Source: Halosimplex halophilum (GTDB lineage: Archaea; Halobacteriota; Halobacteria; Halobacteriales; Haloarculaceae). From it: a DNA stretch of 64,000 nucleotides. Shown in pieces: positions 8,024 to 15,933 of the stretch; the stretch's first letter is position 1, and each line of letters starts with the position of its first letter. The notes under the pieces are model-generated. The model searched no databases. It was not told where the DNA came from and saw nothing but the letters and a program-made list of their open reading frames with translations. The stretch spans positions 310,001 to 374,000 of the forward strand of contig NZ_ML214297.1 in assembly GCF_004698125.1 (NCBI RefSeq), written 5' to 3'. A program made the position numbers and the translations under genes.

Positions 8024-9024
8024 ACGTTCTCATCATCGGCGGCACCGGGCTGATAAGCACCGGCATCGCGCGCCAGGCGGTCGACGCCGGCCACGACGTG
8101 ACCGCGTTCCACCGCGGCGAGACCGACGCGGACCTGCCCGACGCGGTCGCCCACGTCCACGGCGACCGCAACGACGACGACCGACTGGCCGAGGTGGCCG
8201 AGGCGGTCGACCCCGAGGTCGTCGTCGACATGGTGTGTTTCTCGCCGGAGCAGGCCCGGAGCGCCGTCGAGGCCTTCGCGGGCGTCGAGCAGTTCGTCTT
8301 CTGCTCGACGGTCGACGTGTACCACCGGCCGCTGGACGCCAACCCCGCGACCGAGGACGCCCCGCGCGAACCGCCGGTCAGCGACTACGGGGCCGACAAG
8401 GCCGAGTGCGAGGACGTCTTCTTCGACGCCCACGGGGACGCCTTCGCGACGACGGTGATCCGGCCGTGGAGCACCTACGGGGAGGGCGGCCCGGTCATCC
8501 ACACGATGGGCTGGGGCACCTACTACCTCGACCGCGTGCGGAAGGGCGAGCCTATCGTCGTCCACGGCGACGGCGCGACGCTGTGGGGCCCCTGCCACCG
8601 CGACGACGTGGCCGCCGCGTTCGTGAACGCCGTCGGCAACGAGACCGCCTACGGCGAGGCCTACCACGTCACCAGCGAGGAGGTCATCTCCTGGAACCAG
8701 TACCACGAGTACGTCGCCGACGCGATGGACGCGCCGGAACCGGACCTCGTCTACGTCCCGACCGACAAGCTCGTGGAGGCGGTCCCGGACCGGACGGACC
8801 CGCTACTCGACCACTTCCAGTACTCGACGGTGTTCGACAACAGCAAGGCGAGACGGGACCTGGACTTCGAGTACACCATCTCGTTCCGCGAGGGCGTCGA
8901 GCGGACCATCGACGACCTGCAGCGGCGCGACGCCATCGACGACTACGACAGCGAGAACGACGGCGAGATCGTCGACGCCTGGCGCGACTCCACGCGGTCG
9001 TTCGTCGAGGCGTTCGACGGCTGA
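8020..9024 (+). CDS. NAD-dependent epimerase/dehydratase (extended SDR) family protein
   Basis: 334-residue Rossmann-fold enzyme. The nucleotide-binding turn is LIIGGTGLIS at 4-13 (a variant of GxxGxxG) and the catalytic pair is Y123-x3-K127 in SDYGADK, with the preceding STVD serine at about 97 completing the triad. D50 in the HGDR segment is the usual adenine-contact position. Substrate is unknown; the family includes nucleotide-sugar epimerases and also reductases of non-sugar substrates. It is divergently oriented to the P450, which may hint at a shared pathway or regulation. Start ATG 8020 is supported by the TATA-like box 27 nt upstream. Confidence 0.85.
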   Translation: MDVLIIGGTGLISTGIARQAVDAGHDVTAFHRGETDADLPDAVAHVHGDRNDDDRLAEVAEAVDPEVVVDMVCFSPEQARSAVEAFAGVEQFVFCSTVDVYHRPLDANPATEDAPREPPVSDYGADKAECEDVFFDAHGDAFATTVIRPWSTYGEGGPVIHTMGWGTYYLDRVRKGEPIVVHGDGATLWGPCHRDDVAAAFVNAVGNETAYGEAYHVTSEEVISWNQYHEYVADAMDAPEPDLVYVPTDKLVEAVPDRTDPLLDHFQYSTVFDNSKARRDLDFEYTISFREGVERTIDDLQRRDAIDDYDSENDGEIVDAWRDSTRSFVEAFDG

Positions 9025-9078
9025 ACGGCGGGGACCGGCGGATATCGGGAGTGGTCGAGCTTCGGGGCGGTCGAGCCG

Positions 9079-9234
9079 TCAATCGATGTCGTACCGGACG
9101 ATCTCCTCCGAGCCGCAGGCGCCGCAGACGGACGTGTCGGCGTCGACGGTGGTCCCGCAGCGCCGACACTCGGCGACGACGGTCCCGGGCTCGGCGCGTG
9201 TGACGAGCGAGGCGAACAGTCCCACGGCGATCAC
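9079..9234 (-). CDS. Zinc-ribbon microprotein with GTG start (51 aa)
   Basis: Starts at GTG 9234, whose TGA overlap (GTGA) ends the preceding gene. The product has a short hydrophobic N-terminal stretch (IAVGLFASLV) followed by a two-knuckle ribbon: ECRRCGTT and VCGACGSEE, i.e. C-x2-C ... C-x2-C. The pattern resembles short haloarchaeal zinc-ribbon proteins of unknown function. The overlap with the upstream microprotein implies they are made together and may form a pair. A longer in-frame reading from 9354 is rejected because it reads through the upstream gene in another frame. Confidence 0.6.
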   Translation of the reverse strand: MIAVGLFASLVTRAEPGTVVAECRRCGTTVDADTSVCGACGSEEIVRYDID

Positions 9235-9401
9235 TCCGGATGCACCGGCTTCTCGCAGTTCGGACACTCGGCGAACAGCTTCGGCCAGTCGCCCTCCGAG
9301 TCGTAGCGGATCAGCAGGTTCGCCGACGGGATCATCACCTCGCAGTTCGGACACGCGCCGAGCGTCTCCCCCCGAAGTTCTCGGTCCTCTGTCCCGGCCA
9401 T
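9231..9401 (-). CDS. Zinc-ribbon microprotein (56 aa)
   Basis: 56 residues with two C-x2-C knuckles, GACPNCEVM and AECPNCEKPVHPE, separated by SANLLIRYDSEGDWPKLF, a pattern of paired treble-clef/ribbon half-sites found in uncharacterised haloarchaeal zinc proteins. ATG 9401 is chosen; an ATG at 9416 would add five residues. The upstream DNA is AT-richer (TTATACGGGATATAAC on the minus strand), giving one or two possible TATA boxes. Its stop overlaps the GTG of the next zinc microprotein by three bases, a strong sign of coupled expression. Confidence 0.65.
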   Translation of the reverse strand: MAGTEDRELRGETLGACPNCEVMIPSANLLIRYDSEGDWPKLFAECPNCEKPVHPE

Positions 9402-9493
9402 GTTCCGGGGTATCATCCCCCCATCCGTTGTTATATCCCGTATAACACCGGGAACGTGAGGGATTATCCCGTGCCTACGGGGATAGGCGGCGG

Positions 9494-9964
9494 TTACTCG
9501 ACGGCGACGACTTCGACCTCGAAGGTCAGCCGTTCGCCGGCGAGCTCGTGGTTGAAGTCGACGGTGACCGCCTCGTCGTCGGCGTCGACGACCTCGCCCG
9601 GCAGTCCCTCCTCGGTCTGGATCTCCAGCCCCTCCTCGATCTCGCGGCCGCCGAGCATCTCCGCGAACTCGTCGGCGTCGTACTCGACGACGCGGTCGTC
9701 GGTGCGCTCGCCGTACGCCTGTTCGGGCTCGATCTCGACGGTGTCCTCCTCGCCGGCCGCCATGCCGACGAGGCCGTCTTCGAGCCCCTCGATGATGCGG
9801 CCCGAGCCGATCTCGACGGTCAGCGGCTGGTAGTCGCGGCCGGGCTGGTCCTCGGCCAGCCCCTCCTCCTCCGCGACGGACTCCAGCGACGTGTCGAAGA
9901 CGCTGCCGTCGTCCAGTCGCCCCGTGTACTCGATCGTTACCGTGTCGCCCGTGGAAATAGCCAT
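9494..9964 (-). CDS. FKBP-type peptidyl-prolyl cis-trans isomerase (SlyD-like)
   Basis: Folding catalyst for X-Pro bonds. Residues 1-75 and 135-156 form the FKBP half-barrel: GDTVTIEYTGRLDDGSVFDTS is the diagnostic first strand pair and VEIGSGRIIEGLEDGLVGMAAGE the active-site region. Between them lies the insert-in-flap chaperone domain (about 85-130: PEQAYGERTDDRVVEYDADEF...), as in SlyD and archaeal short/long FKBPs, and unlike human FKBP12. The 156-residue length is normal for that class. The product is strongly acidic and lacks the His-rich SlyD tail. It is transcribed alone; the ATG at 9964 follows a TATA-poor region. Confidence 0.92.
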   Translation of the reverse strand: MAISTGDTVTIEYTGRLDDGSVFDTSLESVAEEEGLAEDQPGRDYQPLTVEIGSGRIIEGLEDGLVGMAAGEEDTVEIEPEQAYGERTDDRVVEYDADEFAEMLGGREIEEGLEIQTEEGLPGEVVDADDEAVTVDFNHELAGERLTFEVEVVAVE

Positions 9965-10070
9965 ACCGTCCGAAGCGGTGGCCGACGGATAAGCCTGCGG
10001 TCTGAGCCGCGGAGCGGGACCCACCGCCGCAAGCGGTCGAGGGCGGCCATCGGAGTCCGAGCGCCCGCCG

Positions 10071-10250
10071 TCACGCCTCCCCGTGACCGCCCAGGAGCCG
10101 GTCGACCGCGAGCACGAGCGCGGCGACGAGGAGCCAGAAGGTCGGGACGGCCGCGAGCAGTACGACCCAGTGCGGTACCGGGGGCGACGCCCCGACCCCG
10201 TGGAGCGGGCACCAGTGGAGCGGAGCCGAGAGGACGTACGAGCGGACCAT
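10071..10250 (-). CDS. Membrane microprotein next to DUF2243 (59 aa)
   Basis: Found by translating the gap downstream of the DUF2243 gene. ATG 10250 to TGA 10071 gives 59 residues: a short lead MVRSYVLSAPLHWCPLHGVG, then one clear membrane helix (HWVVLLAAVPTFWLLVAALVLAV) and a polar DRLLGGHGEA tail. The HW-C-LH group of residues before the helix could bind a metal or heme, but this is only suggestive. It begins 33 nt after the DUF2243 stop on the same strand, so it is probably co-expressed. No database family is claimed; its reality rests on codon use, start/stop placement and membrane character. Confidence 0.5.
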   Translation of the reverse strand: MVRSYVLSAPLHWCPLHGVGASPPVPHWVVLLAAVPTFWLLVAALVLAVDRLLGGHGEA

Positions 10251-10283
10251 CGTTGCGCTGGCGGTCGACGTTTCGGAGGCGGT

Positions 10284-10820
10284 TCAGACGCGGTCGTCCG
10301 CGTCGTCGCGGTCTCGCGTCCCGGTTCTATAGACGTAGTACCCGGCGGCGACGAACAGGAGGCTGACCGCGATCCAGTGAGGGTTGTACCGACCGCCGAG
10401 TGACAACGGTCGGCCGCCCGACCCCATGGGCCGATGGAGGCCCAGGACCGCGTGGTTGACGACGGCGTCGAACACGTCGAACGCGCCGAGCCCGACGACC
10501 GCGGCGCCGACCAGCGGTCGCACGGCCAGCGGGGCGTCCGTCCGCCGTTCGGACCGCCAGAGGAGCCCCGCCCCGACCCCCGCGACGGTGAGCATCCCGA
10601 GCGAGAACAGCCCGTCCGCGAGGACGTTCGTCCGGAGACCGGCCAGCGTGTCCATCGGGTAGATCCCGGAGAGGAGATAGTGCCACTGCAGGACGTGGTG
10701 CAGGACGAGCACGTCGATCAGCCCGCTGAAGCCGAACCCGAACACGCCCGCCGCGAGGAGCGCTCGCCGGGGCGGCGACCGTCGCGACCGGTCGGCGGCC
10801 GCGGTCGTCCGTTCGCTCAC
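10284..10820 (-). CDS. DUF2243 family membrane protein
   Basis: 178-residue protein with four predicted membrane segments (about 20-40, 60-82, 100-125, 150-168). The first carries AAGVFGFGFSGLIDVLVLHHVLQWHYLLSG, the histidine-rich signature of the DUF2243 family (H-H-x2-Q-WHH-like), and the third ends in DAVVNHAVLGLHR, so several histidines lie near membrane faces and could bind copper or heme. Family function is not known; members occur near cytochrome oxidase-type genes in bacteria. Here the only neighbour is the membrane microprotein downstream. Confidence 0.85.
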   Translation of the reverse strand: MSERTTAAADRSRRSPPRRALLAAGVFGFGFSGLIDVLVLHHVLQWHYLLSGIYPMDTLAGLRTNVLADGLFSLGMLTVAGVGAGLLWRSERRTDAPLAVRPLVGAAVVGLGAFDVFDAVVNHAVLGLHRPMGSGGRPLSLGGRYNPHWIAVSLLFVAAGYYVYRTGTRDRDDADDRV

Positions 10821-10895
10821 TGTGCGTCGGGTTCGCCCGCGACGCGGAAACGTCTGGTTGCGACTTGATCGGGAGTTACTCGACCGCCACCTCGC

Positions 10896-11900
10896 TTACG
10901 CGTTCGTCTCGTACAGCTCGCCGTCGTCGTACCGCGCCTCGAAGATGCGGTCGAACTGGTCGTCGGAGATGGACACGTCGATGGCGCCCATGTTCTCGTC
11001 CAGTTGCTCCACGGTTCGGGCGCCGACGATGGGCACGCAGTCGAACTCCCGCTGGTCCATCAGCCACCGGAGCGCGACCTGCGCGGGCGAGGCGTCGACC
11101 TCGTCGGCCACCTCGCGCACCGCGTCGAGGACGTGCCAGCCGCGCTCGGAGACGTACCAGTCCTCGAACATCGGGTCCAGATCCGCGCGGGTCCCCTCGT
11201 CGGCGTCGAGGTCGTAGGTGCCGTCGCCGACGCGCTCGTACTTGCCGGTGAGGAAGCCGCCGGCCAGCGGCGAGTACGGGCAGACCGCGAGGTTCTGGTC
11301 GGCGCAGACATCCAGGTACTCGGCCACGTCCTCGTAGTAGGCGGCGTGGAACAGGGGCTGGGTGACGGAGAAGGCCTCGTAGTTGTTCACGTCGGCCTGC
11401 CACAGGCCCTTGGTGAGCTTCCAGGCGTCACAGGTCGAGATGCCGACGTAGTGGACCTTCCCCTCCGAGATCAGGTCGTCGACGGCCCGCAAGGTCCGTT
11501 CGATGGGCGTCTCGTCGTCGAAGCGGTGCAGGTAGAGGATGTCCAGGTAGTCCGTGCCCAGTCGGTCGAGCGAGCCCTCGACCTCCGCCTTGACGTTCTT
11601 CTTCGAGAGGTTCTCCTGGAACCGCGAGACCGTGGACCAGAAGCACTTCGAGGCGACGACGTAGTCCTCGCGGTCGCGCTCGTCGAGCCACTCGCCGATC
11701 CAGCGCTCGGAGTCGCCGCCGCCGTAGCCGTTGGCGGTGTCGATGAAGTTCCCCCCGCGGTCGGCGTAGGCGTCGAGGAGTTCGTGGGCCTCCTCGCGGC
11801 CCGTCTCGACGACGCCGTCGTGTTCCTTGCCGAACCGCCACGTCCCGAAACAGACGGGCGAGACCTGCAGGCCGGTCTCCCCGAGTCGTCTGTACTCCAT
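10896..11900 (-). CDS. Aldo/keto reductase
   Basis: 334-residue NADPH-dependent oxidoreductase of the (beta/alpha)8 aldo/keto reductase superfamily, closest in pattern to the potassium-channel-beta/YghZ-like group. The catalytic tetrad is complete: D54 and Y59 in NFIDTANGYG, K85 in VASK, H125 in YLHRFD. The C-terminal cofactor segment IVGARTVEQLDENMGA is typical for NADP binding. Substrate is unknown. The gene is monocistronic and divergent from the TIGR00341 membrane protein, with about 155 nt between them. Confidence 0.94.
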   Translation of the reverse strand: MEYRRLGETGLQVSPVCFGTWRFGKEHDGVVETGREEAHELLDAYADRGGNFIDTANGYGGGDSERWIGEWLDERDREDYVVASKCFWSTVSRFQENLSKKNVKAEVEGSLDRLGTDYLDILYLHRFDDETPIERTLRAVDDLISEGKVHYVGISTCDAWKLTKGLWQADVNNYEAFSVTQPLFHAAYYEDVAEYLDVCADQNLAVCPYSPLAGGFLTGKYERVGDGTYDLDADEGTRADLDPMFEDWYVSERGWHVLDAVREVADEVDASPAQVALRWLMDQREFDCVPIVGARTVEQLDENMGAIDVSISDDQFDRIFEARYDDGELYETNA

Positions 11901-12056
11901 ACCGGCCGATAGGGCGCCGCTCGCTTAGTGGTTGGTTTCGCGGAACCGCGGGAGCCGTCGAACCCTGCCGGTGGCCGACAGGCGCCGAGAACCGGGCTAA
12001 AGCGGCCAGCACGCGCCGGGTCCGACCTTTTCCGGCGGCCGGCCCAACGGGGGGGT

Positions 12057-13427
12057 ATGCGGTTCCTGCAGCTGTCGGTGCCCCGGGAGCGCCGCGAGGC
12101 GGTGCTGGCGGTCCTCGACGGGCACGACCTGGGGTACACCGTCGCCGAGGGCGACGGGGCGAAGGAGGGCCACGCCCTCGTCTCCGTCGTCGTCCCCGCC
12201 GACGCTGTCGAGCGCGTCCTCGACGACCTCGGGGAGGCCGGCTACGACAGGGACACCTACACGGTCTCCATCGAGGCGGAGTTCGCGAGCTTCGAGGGCA
12301 TCGACGCGGTGCAGTCCCACTGGGCGGAGACGCCCAACCGGATCGCCCCGCGGACGCTCCGGTCGAAGGCCAGGGACATGCGACCGAACACGCGGTCGTA
12401 CGTGTGGCTGATGTTCCTGAGTACTGTCATCGCCACCGCGGGGCTGCTCATCGGCTCGCCGGCCGTCCTCGTCGGCTCGATGGTGCTGGCGCCGCTGGTG
12501 GCCCCGATGCTCGCCGCGAGCATCGGCGCGGTCCGCAACGACCGGGCGATGGTCGCCGACAGCCTCCGCCAGCAGGCGGTCGGCCTCGGCGTCGCCGTCC
12601 TCGGGGCGGTCGCCGCGAGCCTGCTGATCAGGTACCTTGCCATCGTCTCGGTGACGCTCGACGTGACGACGGTCGACCTGTTCGCGGTGCGGCTCTCGCC
12701 GGGCCTGCTGTCGGTGGTCGTCGGCCTCGCCGCCGGCGCGGCCGGCGCCTTCGGGCTGACGACGAAGGGCAACGTCAGCATCGTCGGCGTGATGGTCGCC
12801 GCCGCCCTGGTCCCGACGGCCGCGGTCGTGGGGATCGGCGTCGCATGGGGCGCCGCGAGCGTCGCCGTCGGCGCGCTCGTGTTGCTCGGGCTGACCATTG
12901 TCGCCGTCAACGTCGGCGGCTACCTCATGCTGCGCTACCTCGGCTACCACCCCGAGGAGGCCGGCGGACCGCTCCTCGACCCGGAGTCGGCCGCCGAGAC
13001 GGCCCGGTTCGCCGCGACCGTCGTCGCGGTCGTCGCCGTCGTCGCGGTCGTCCTCGCCGGCTCGGTCCAGCACGTCCGCTACGAGTACGCCGTCACGCAG
13101 GCGACCTCCGACGTGATCACCGACGACGAGTACGGCCAGCTGTCGCTCCGCGGCGTCACCGTCCAGTACGCCGGGATCAGCCCCGTCGAGACCCCCACGA
13201 CCGTCTCGGTCGGCCTCACCCGCGTCTCCGACGAGTCGTACCCGTCGCTCCCGAACGAACTCGCCCGGCAGATCTCGGACCGGACCGGCGAGGACGTGAC
13301 CGTCCTCGTCACCTACACCGACTACGAGCGGTCGAACGCCACCGGGTCCGCGTCGGGGACAGATCCGGCCGGAACCACGGCGGGAGCGGGTGCGACGAGC
13401 CTCGCCCGCCCGGCGGTCACCGGGTGA
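12057..13427 (+). CDS. TIGR00341/DUF389 family membrane protein
   Basis: 456 residues: an N-terminal soluble alpha/beta domain (1-110, MRFLQLSVP...GYTVAEG, ACT-like in layout), a core of about six membrane helices (120-370) with the family segment LMFLSTVIATAGLL-GSPAVLVGSMVLAPLVAPMLA and GNVSIVGVMVAAALVPTAAVVGIG, then a C-terminal extracytoplasmic/soluble region (375-456) with beta strands and a Thr/Gly/Ala-rich tail. The family is widespread in Halobacteria and its transport or signalling role is unproven. ATG 12057 matches the conserved first strand; the longer upstream reading is in non-coding-like sequence. Confidence 0.85.
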   Translation: MRFLQLSVPRERREAVLAVLDGHDLGYTVAEGDGAKEGHALVSVVVPADAVERVLDDLGEAGYDRDTYTVSIEAEFASFEGIDAVQSHWAETPNRIAPRTLRSKARDMRPNTRSYVWLMFLSTVIATAGLLIGSPAVLVGSMVLAPLVAPMLAASIGAVRNDRAMVADSLRQQAVGLGVAVLGAVAASLLIRYLAIVSVTLDVTTVDLFAVRLSPGLLSVVVGLAAGAAGAFGLTTKGNVSIVGVMVAAALVPTAAVVGIGVAWGAASVAVGALVLLGLTIVAVNVGGYLMLRYLGYHPEEAGGPLLDPESAAETARFAATVVAVVAVVAVVLAGSVQHVRYEYAVTQATSDVITDDEYGQLSLRGVTVQYAGISPVETPTTVSVGLTRVSDESYPSLPNELARQISDRTGEDVTVLVTYTDYERSNATGSASGTDPAGTTAGAGATSLARPAVTG

Positions 13428-13431
13428 GCGG

Positions 13432-13599
13432 TCACTCGCTCTCGTCGCTTTCCCCGTCGTCCGCTTCGTCGTCTTCGTCCATCCGTTCGGTCTGTTCGAC
13501 CGGGTCGATGTCCCCCTCGCCGCCACCGTACTGGTTCGTGTCCTGCTCTGCGTCCTCCTCCGCGTCCTCGGAGTCGTCGTGCGCTTCCTCGTCTGCCAT
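13432..13599 (-). CDS. Small highly acidic hypothetical protein (55 aa)
   Basis: 55 residues from MADEEAHDDSEDAEED to GESDESE, with more than 40% Asp/Glu, no hydrophobic core, no cysteine, and a central Gly/Asn/Tyr patch (TNQYGGGEGDIDP). It ends 4 nt from the convergent TIGR00341 gene. Such short disordered acidic proteins are frequent in haloarchaea, yet simple composition makes the call weak. Confidence 0.4.
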   Translation of the reverse strand: MADEEAHDDSEDAEEDAEQDTNQYGGGEGDIDPVEQTERMDEDDEADDGESDESE

Positions 13600-13655
13600 G
13601 GGCCGAGTTCGGCGCCGACGCGCAAAAGGGGCGGACTTGCCGTCGCAGGCGCGAT

Positions 13656-14276
13656 TCACTCCACGCCGGCGCCGGTCGGCGCGTCCGGGAGTTCGACGGG
13701 GTCGCTGTCGATGCCGAGTTCCTCCAGCGCCTGTTCGAGGTGCTCGGCCTCGGCGTACTCGGCGCCGTCGGCGACGCGGATCCGCTGGACGGTCGCCAGC
13801 ACCTCGCCGCGGCGGTCGTCGGGGATGTCGTACTTGTCGGTCGCCAGTTCGATGGTCAGCCCGTTGTGGTCGCGGGTGTACAGCGAGTGGAAGATCCCCC
13901 GGTCGAACTCGTTGTAGCCGTGGCCGAACTCATCCAGGGCGCGCTTCACGTCGGCGAAGCGCTCGGGGTCGATGCTGAACGAGAGGTGGTGAACCGACCC
14001 GATCTGGTGGCGCAGCGGCGCCGACGACGACTCGCGGTCGTCTTTCACGAAGAACGTGAGGATGCGGCCGTCCCCCGTGTCGAAGAACAGGTGCGTCGAG
14101 TCGGGGTCGTCGAGGTTGGGCTGGCGGAGCACCAGCGGCATTCCGAGCAGGTCGCGGTAGAACTCGATCGTGTCCGCCTCGTTGCTGCCAATGAGCGTGA
14201 TGTGGTCGGTGCCGGTCGTGTGGAACGGGCTCTCCGGGGGCTCGGCCGTGATCTCGGGTCCGCTGTCCTCTGACAT
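13656..14276 (-). CDS. VOC (glyoxalase/bleomycin resistance) family protein
   Basis: 206-residue protein of the vicinal-oxygen-chelate superfamily. The first beta-alpha-beta3 unit begins TGTDHITLIGSNEADTIEFYRDLLGMPLVLRQPN, with the metal-ligand histidine in DHITL, and the second unit contains SVHHLSFSID and a late GLTIELAT with the glutamate ligand. It ends with a helical acidic tail. The ligands suggest a metal-dependent dioxygenase or lyase of the extradiol/glyoxalase type, substrate unknown. Start 14276 fits the acidic halophilic N terminus. Divergent from the M50-like gene. Confidence 0.85.
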   Translation of the reverse strand: MSEDSGPEITAEPPESPFHTTGTDHITLIGSNEADTIEFYRDLLGMPLVLRQPNLDDPDSTHLFFDTGDGRILTFFVKDDRESSSAPLRHQIGSVHHLSFSIDPERFADVKRALDEFGHGYNEFDRGIFHSLYTRDHNGLTIELATDKYDIPDDRRGEVLATVQRIRVADGAEYAEAEHLEQALEELGIDSDPVELPDAPTGAGVE

Positions 14277-14384
14277 ACCCCGCCGTAGGGGCGAGAGCCC
14301 CATAGGTCCCCCGCCGACGATGATCCGTTCGGCCCGCCCCGCTCCCACCCCGTGACCGATAGATTGATAATCGATTACCGGGGC

Positions 14385-14401
14385 GGTACGACCAACGTAC
14401 C
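14385..14401. promoter_or_regulatory. Inverted repeat just before the M50-like gene
   Basis: GGTACG accaa CGTACC, with further complementary GC bases on both sides (CCGGGG / CCCGGG) after a one-base bulge, ends 9 nt before the ATG at 14410. TATA-like GATAATCG lies upstream at about 14366-14373. Position between box and start suggests an operator or a structured short leader. Confidence 0.4.
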
Positions 14402-14409
14402 CCGGGTAG

Positions 14410-14865
14410 ATGACGCCTATCGACATCGTCGCGGCCGCCGCCGTGCTCGTCCTCGCGGTCAGTCTCGGACTCGTCGCGCACGAACTCGCCCACGCGGCCG
14501 TCCTGCGCGCGGCGGGCGTGGCCTACCGGATCGACTGGTTCCCCGGCGACGACACCGGGGTGCTCGGCGCGGGCCTGCGCGGGCGCTGGGCCGCGGTCAG
14601 GCCGCGCGCGACCGCCGAGACGCCCGCCTGGGTCCTGCGGTGCTCGGCGGTGATGCCGCTCGCGCTCGCCGCGCCGCTCGCGCTCGTCCCGCTCGGCTTC
14701 GTCCCCGACCCGTTCGCCGGCGAGGGGGTCGCCCGCTTCGCCGCCGCCGGCTGGATGGCCTGCGCGCTGCCGAGCCCGCAGGACTTCTCCGTGCTGTGGT
14801 ACGCCGACGCCGCCGTCCCGGCCGCGAGCGACGAGGGACCGGTCGACGGGTCGTCCGCGGCGTGA
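14410..14865 (+). CDS. Mini M50-like membrane metalloprotease homologue
   Basis: 151 residues with three or four membrane segments. The first segment carries VAHELAHA at about 22-29, an HExxH zinc-protease motif placed inside a membrane helix as in site-2 proteases. A later SPQDFSVLWYA at about 120-130 resembles the N/S-P-x-D segment that gives the third zinc ligand in M50 enzymes. This is much shorter than typical M50 proteins and lacks PDZ or CBS domains, as in the minimal haloarchaeal group of uncharacterised HExxH membrane proteins. Catalysis is plausible, not shown. Confidence 0.65.
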   Translation: MTPIDIVAAAAVLVLAVSLGLVAHELAHAAVLRAAGVAYRIDWFPGDDTGVLGAGLRGRWAAVRPRATAETPAWVLRCSAVMPLALAAPLALVPLGFVPDPFAGEGVARFAAAGWMACALPSPQDFSVLWYADAAVPAASDEGPVDGSSAA

Positions 14866-15002
14866 CCGCCGTGGACGTGCCGACCTGCCGACGGCGCGCG
14901 ACCGGTAGGCCCGCGGTACTCGGCGATCTCACGTCGCCTCCACGGCGCCCAGTCGATAGGCGCCTGTTTCCTTTTTCCGTGGCTCCCCTATCGGGGGGAC
15001 CG

Positions 15003-15857
15003 ATGGCAGACCCCGACAGAGACGCCGAGGCCGAGCCCGTGACGGATCCGCGGTTCGACAACTGGCCGGTCAGGCGCTACGACGCCTACGAGGTCAGCGA
15101 CGAGCGAGAGACGCCGGCGACCGAGGAGGGCGAGCCCGAGCGGACGGACGACGTGGAGTGGATCGGTATGGCGCCCTCCGGCGCCGGCTCCGACAGCGCG
15201 TACGTCTACGAGCCGGAGAACGACACGGTCCACGAGGGTCGGTTCGACCGGGAGAGCGGACGGGTCGTCCTCGACGAGGACGGCGAGCGCCGCGAACTCG
15301 ACGAGGAGGAGACGCTGGGCGACCACCTCGTCGACATCGGCGAGGACCACGACTGGGGCTGGCTCTCGTCGTTCGCCCGCGAGCACATGGACACGCCCGA
15401 CCACGACCCCGACGACCCGACTGCCGGCCACCACCTGCCGCCCGGCTTCGACCACGAGGCGACGGAGTTCCAGCAGCGCAACCTCGCGGACTCCGCGGAC
15501 GTGGACGCCGCGTTCTTCGGTTCGCACACCTTCGCCGACGACACCGACCGGGTCCACGTCCTCGAACGCGAGTTCGGCGTCACCGCCGAGGGGGCCGACG
15601 GCGCGGACGCGCACGTCGAGGAACGGTACCTCGTCGCCGCGGAGCCCCGCGAGGAGGACCGGGCCGGCGACGCCGACCTCGTCGAGGAGCGCGAGTACGA
15701 CCTCGCCCTCGATGTCGACCCCGACGAAGGGACGTGGGTCAACGAGTCGGAGGGACTCCTCCGGGAGTGGCACCGGCGCCACCTCGCCCCGCCCGAGCGC
15801 GAGGAACACCGCCGCGTCGACCGCCGACCGGCCGAACCGGGCGACGTCGCCGACTGA
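15003..15857 (+). CDS. Acidic hypothetical protein (284 aa)
   Basis: Not recognised. Highly acidic soluble protein, 284 residues, Asp/Glu/His-rich, with no signal peptide or membrane segment. The middle has a region of alternating strands (AYVYEPENDTVHEGRFDRESGRVVLDEDG) and a helix-rich part ending in LGDHLVDIGEDHDWGWLSSFAREHMD; the C-terminal half has strand pairs such as HVLEREFGVTAEG and ERYLVAAEPREE that look like a repeated beta domain, then EGLLREWHRRHLAPPEREEHRR. ATG 15003 follows a TATA-poor stretch. Codon bias is that of the neighbours, so the gene is likely native. Confidence 0.6.
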   Translation: MADPDRDAEAEPVTDPRFDNWPVRRYDAYEVSDERETPATEEGEPERTDDVEWIGMAPSGAGSDSAYVYEPENDTVHEGRFDRESGRVVLDEDGERRELDEEETLGDHLVDIGEDHDWGWLSSFAREHMDTPDHDPDDPTAGHHLPPGFDHEATEFQQRNLADSADVDAAFFGSHTFADDTDRVHVLEREFGVTAEGADGADAHVEERYLVAAEPREEDRAGDADLVEEREYDLALDVDPDEGTWVNESEGLLREWHRRHLAPPEREEHRRVDRRPAEPGDVAD

Positions 15858-15933
15858 CCGTTCGATCTGCCACCCGGCCGACCCGGCGAAATCCGGCCGC
15901 GACCCCAAGTCCGGGGCGGTCCTATCGACCAGG

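Noticed and set aside
7900-8706. In-frame extension of the P450 gene across the epimerase
   Set aside because: It would overlap the epimerase completely, and P450 length and motifs already fit the start at 7899.
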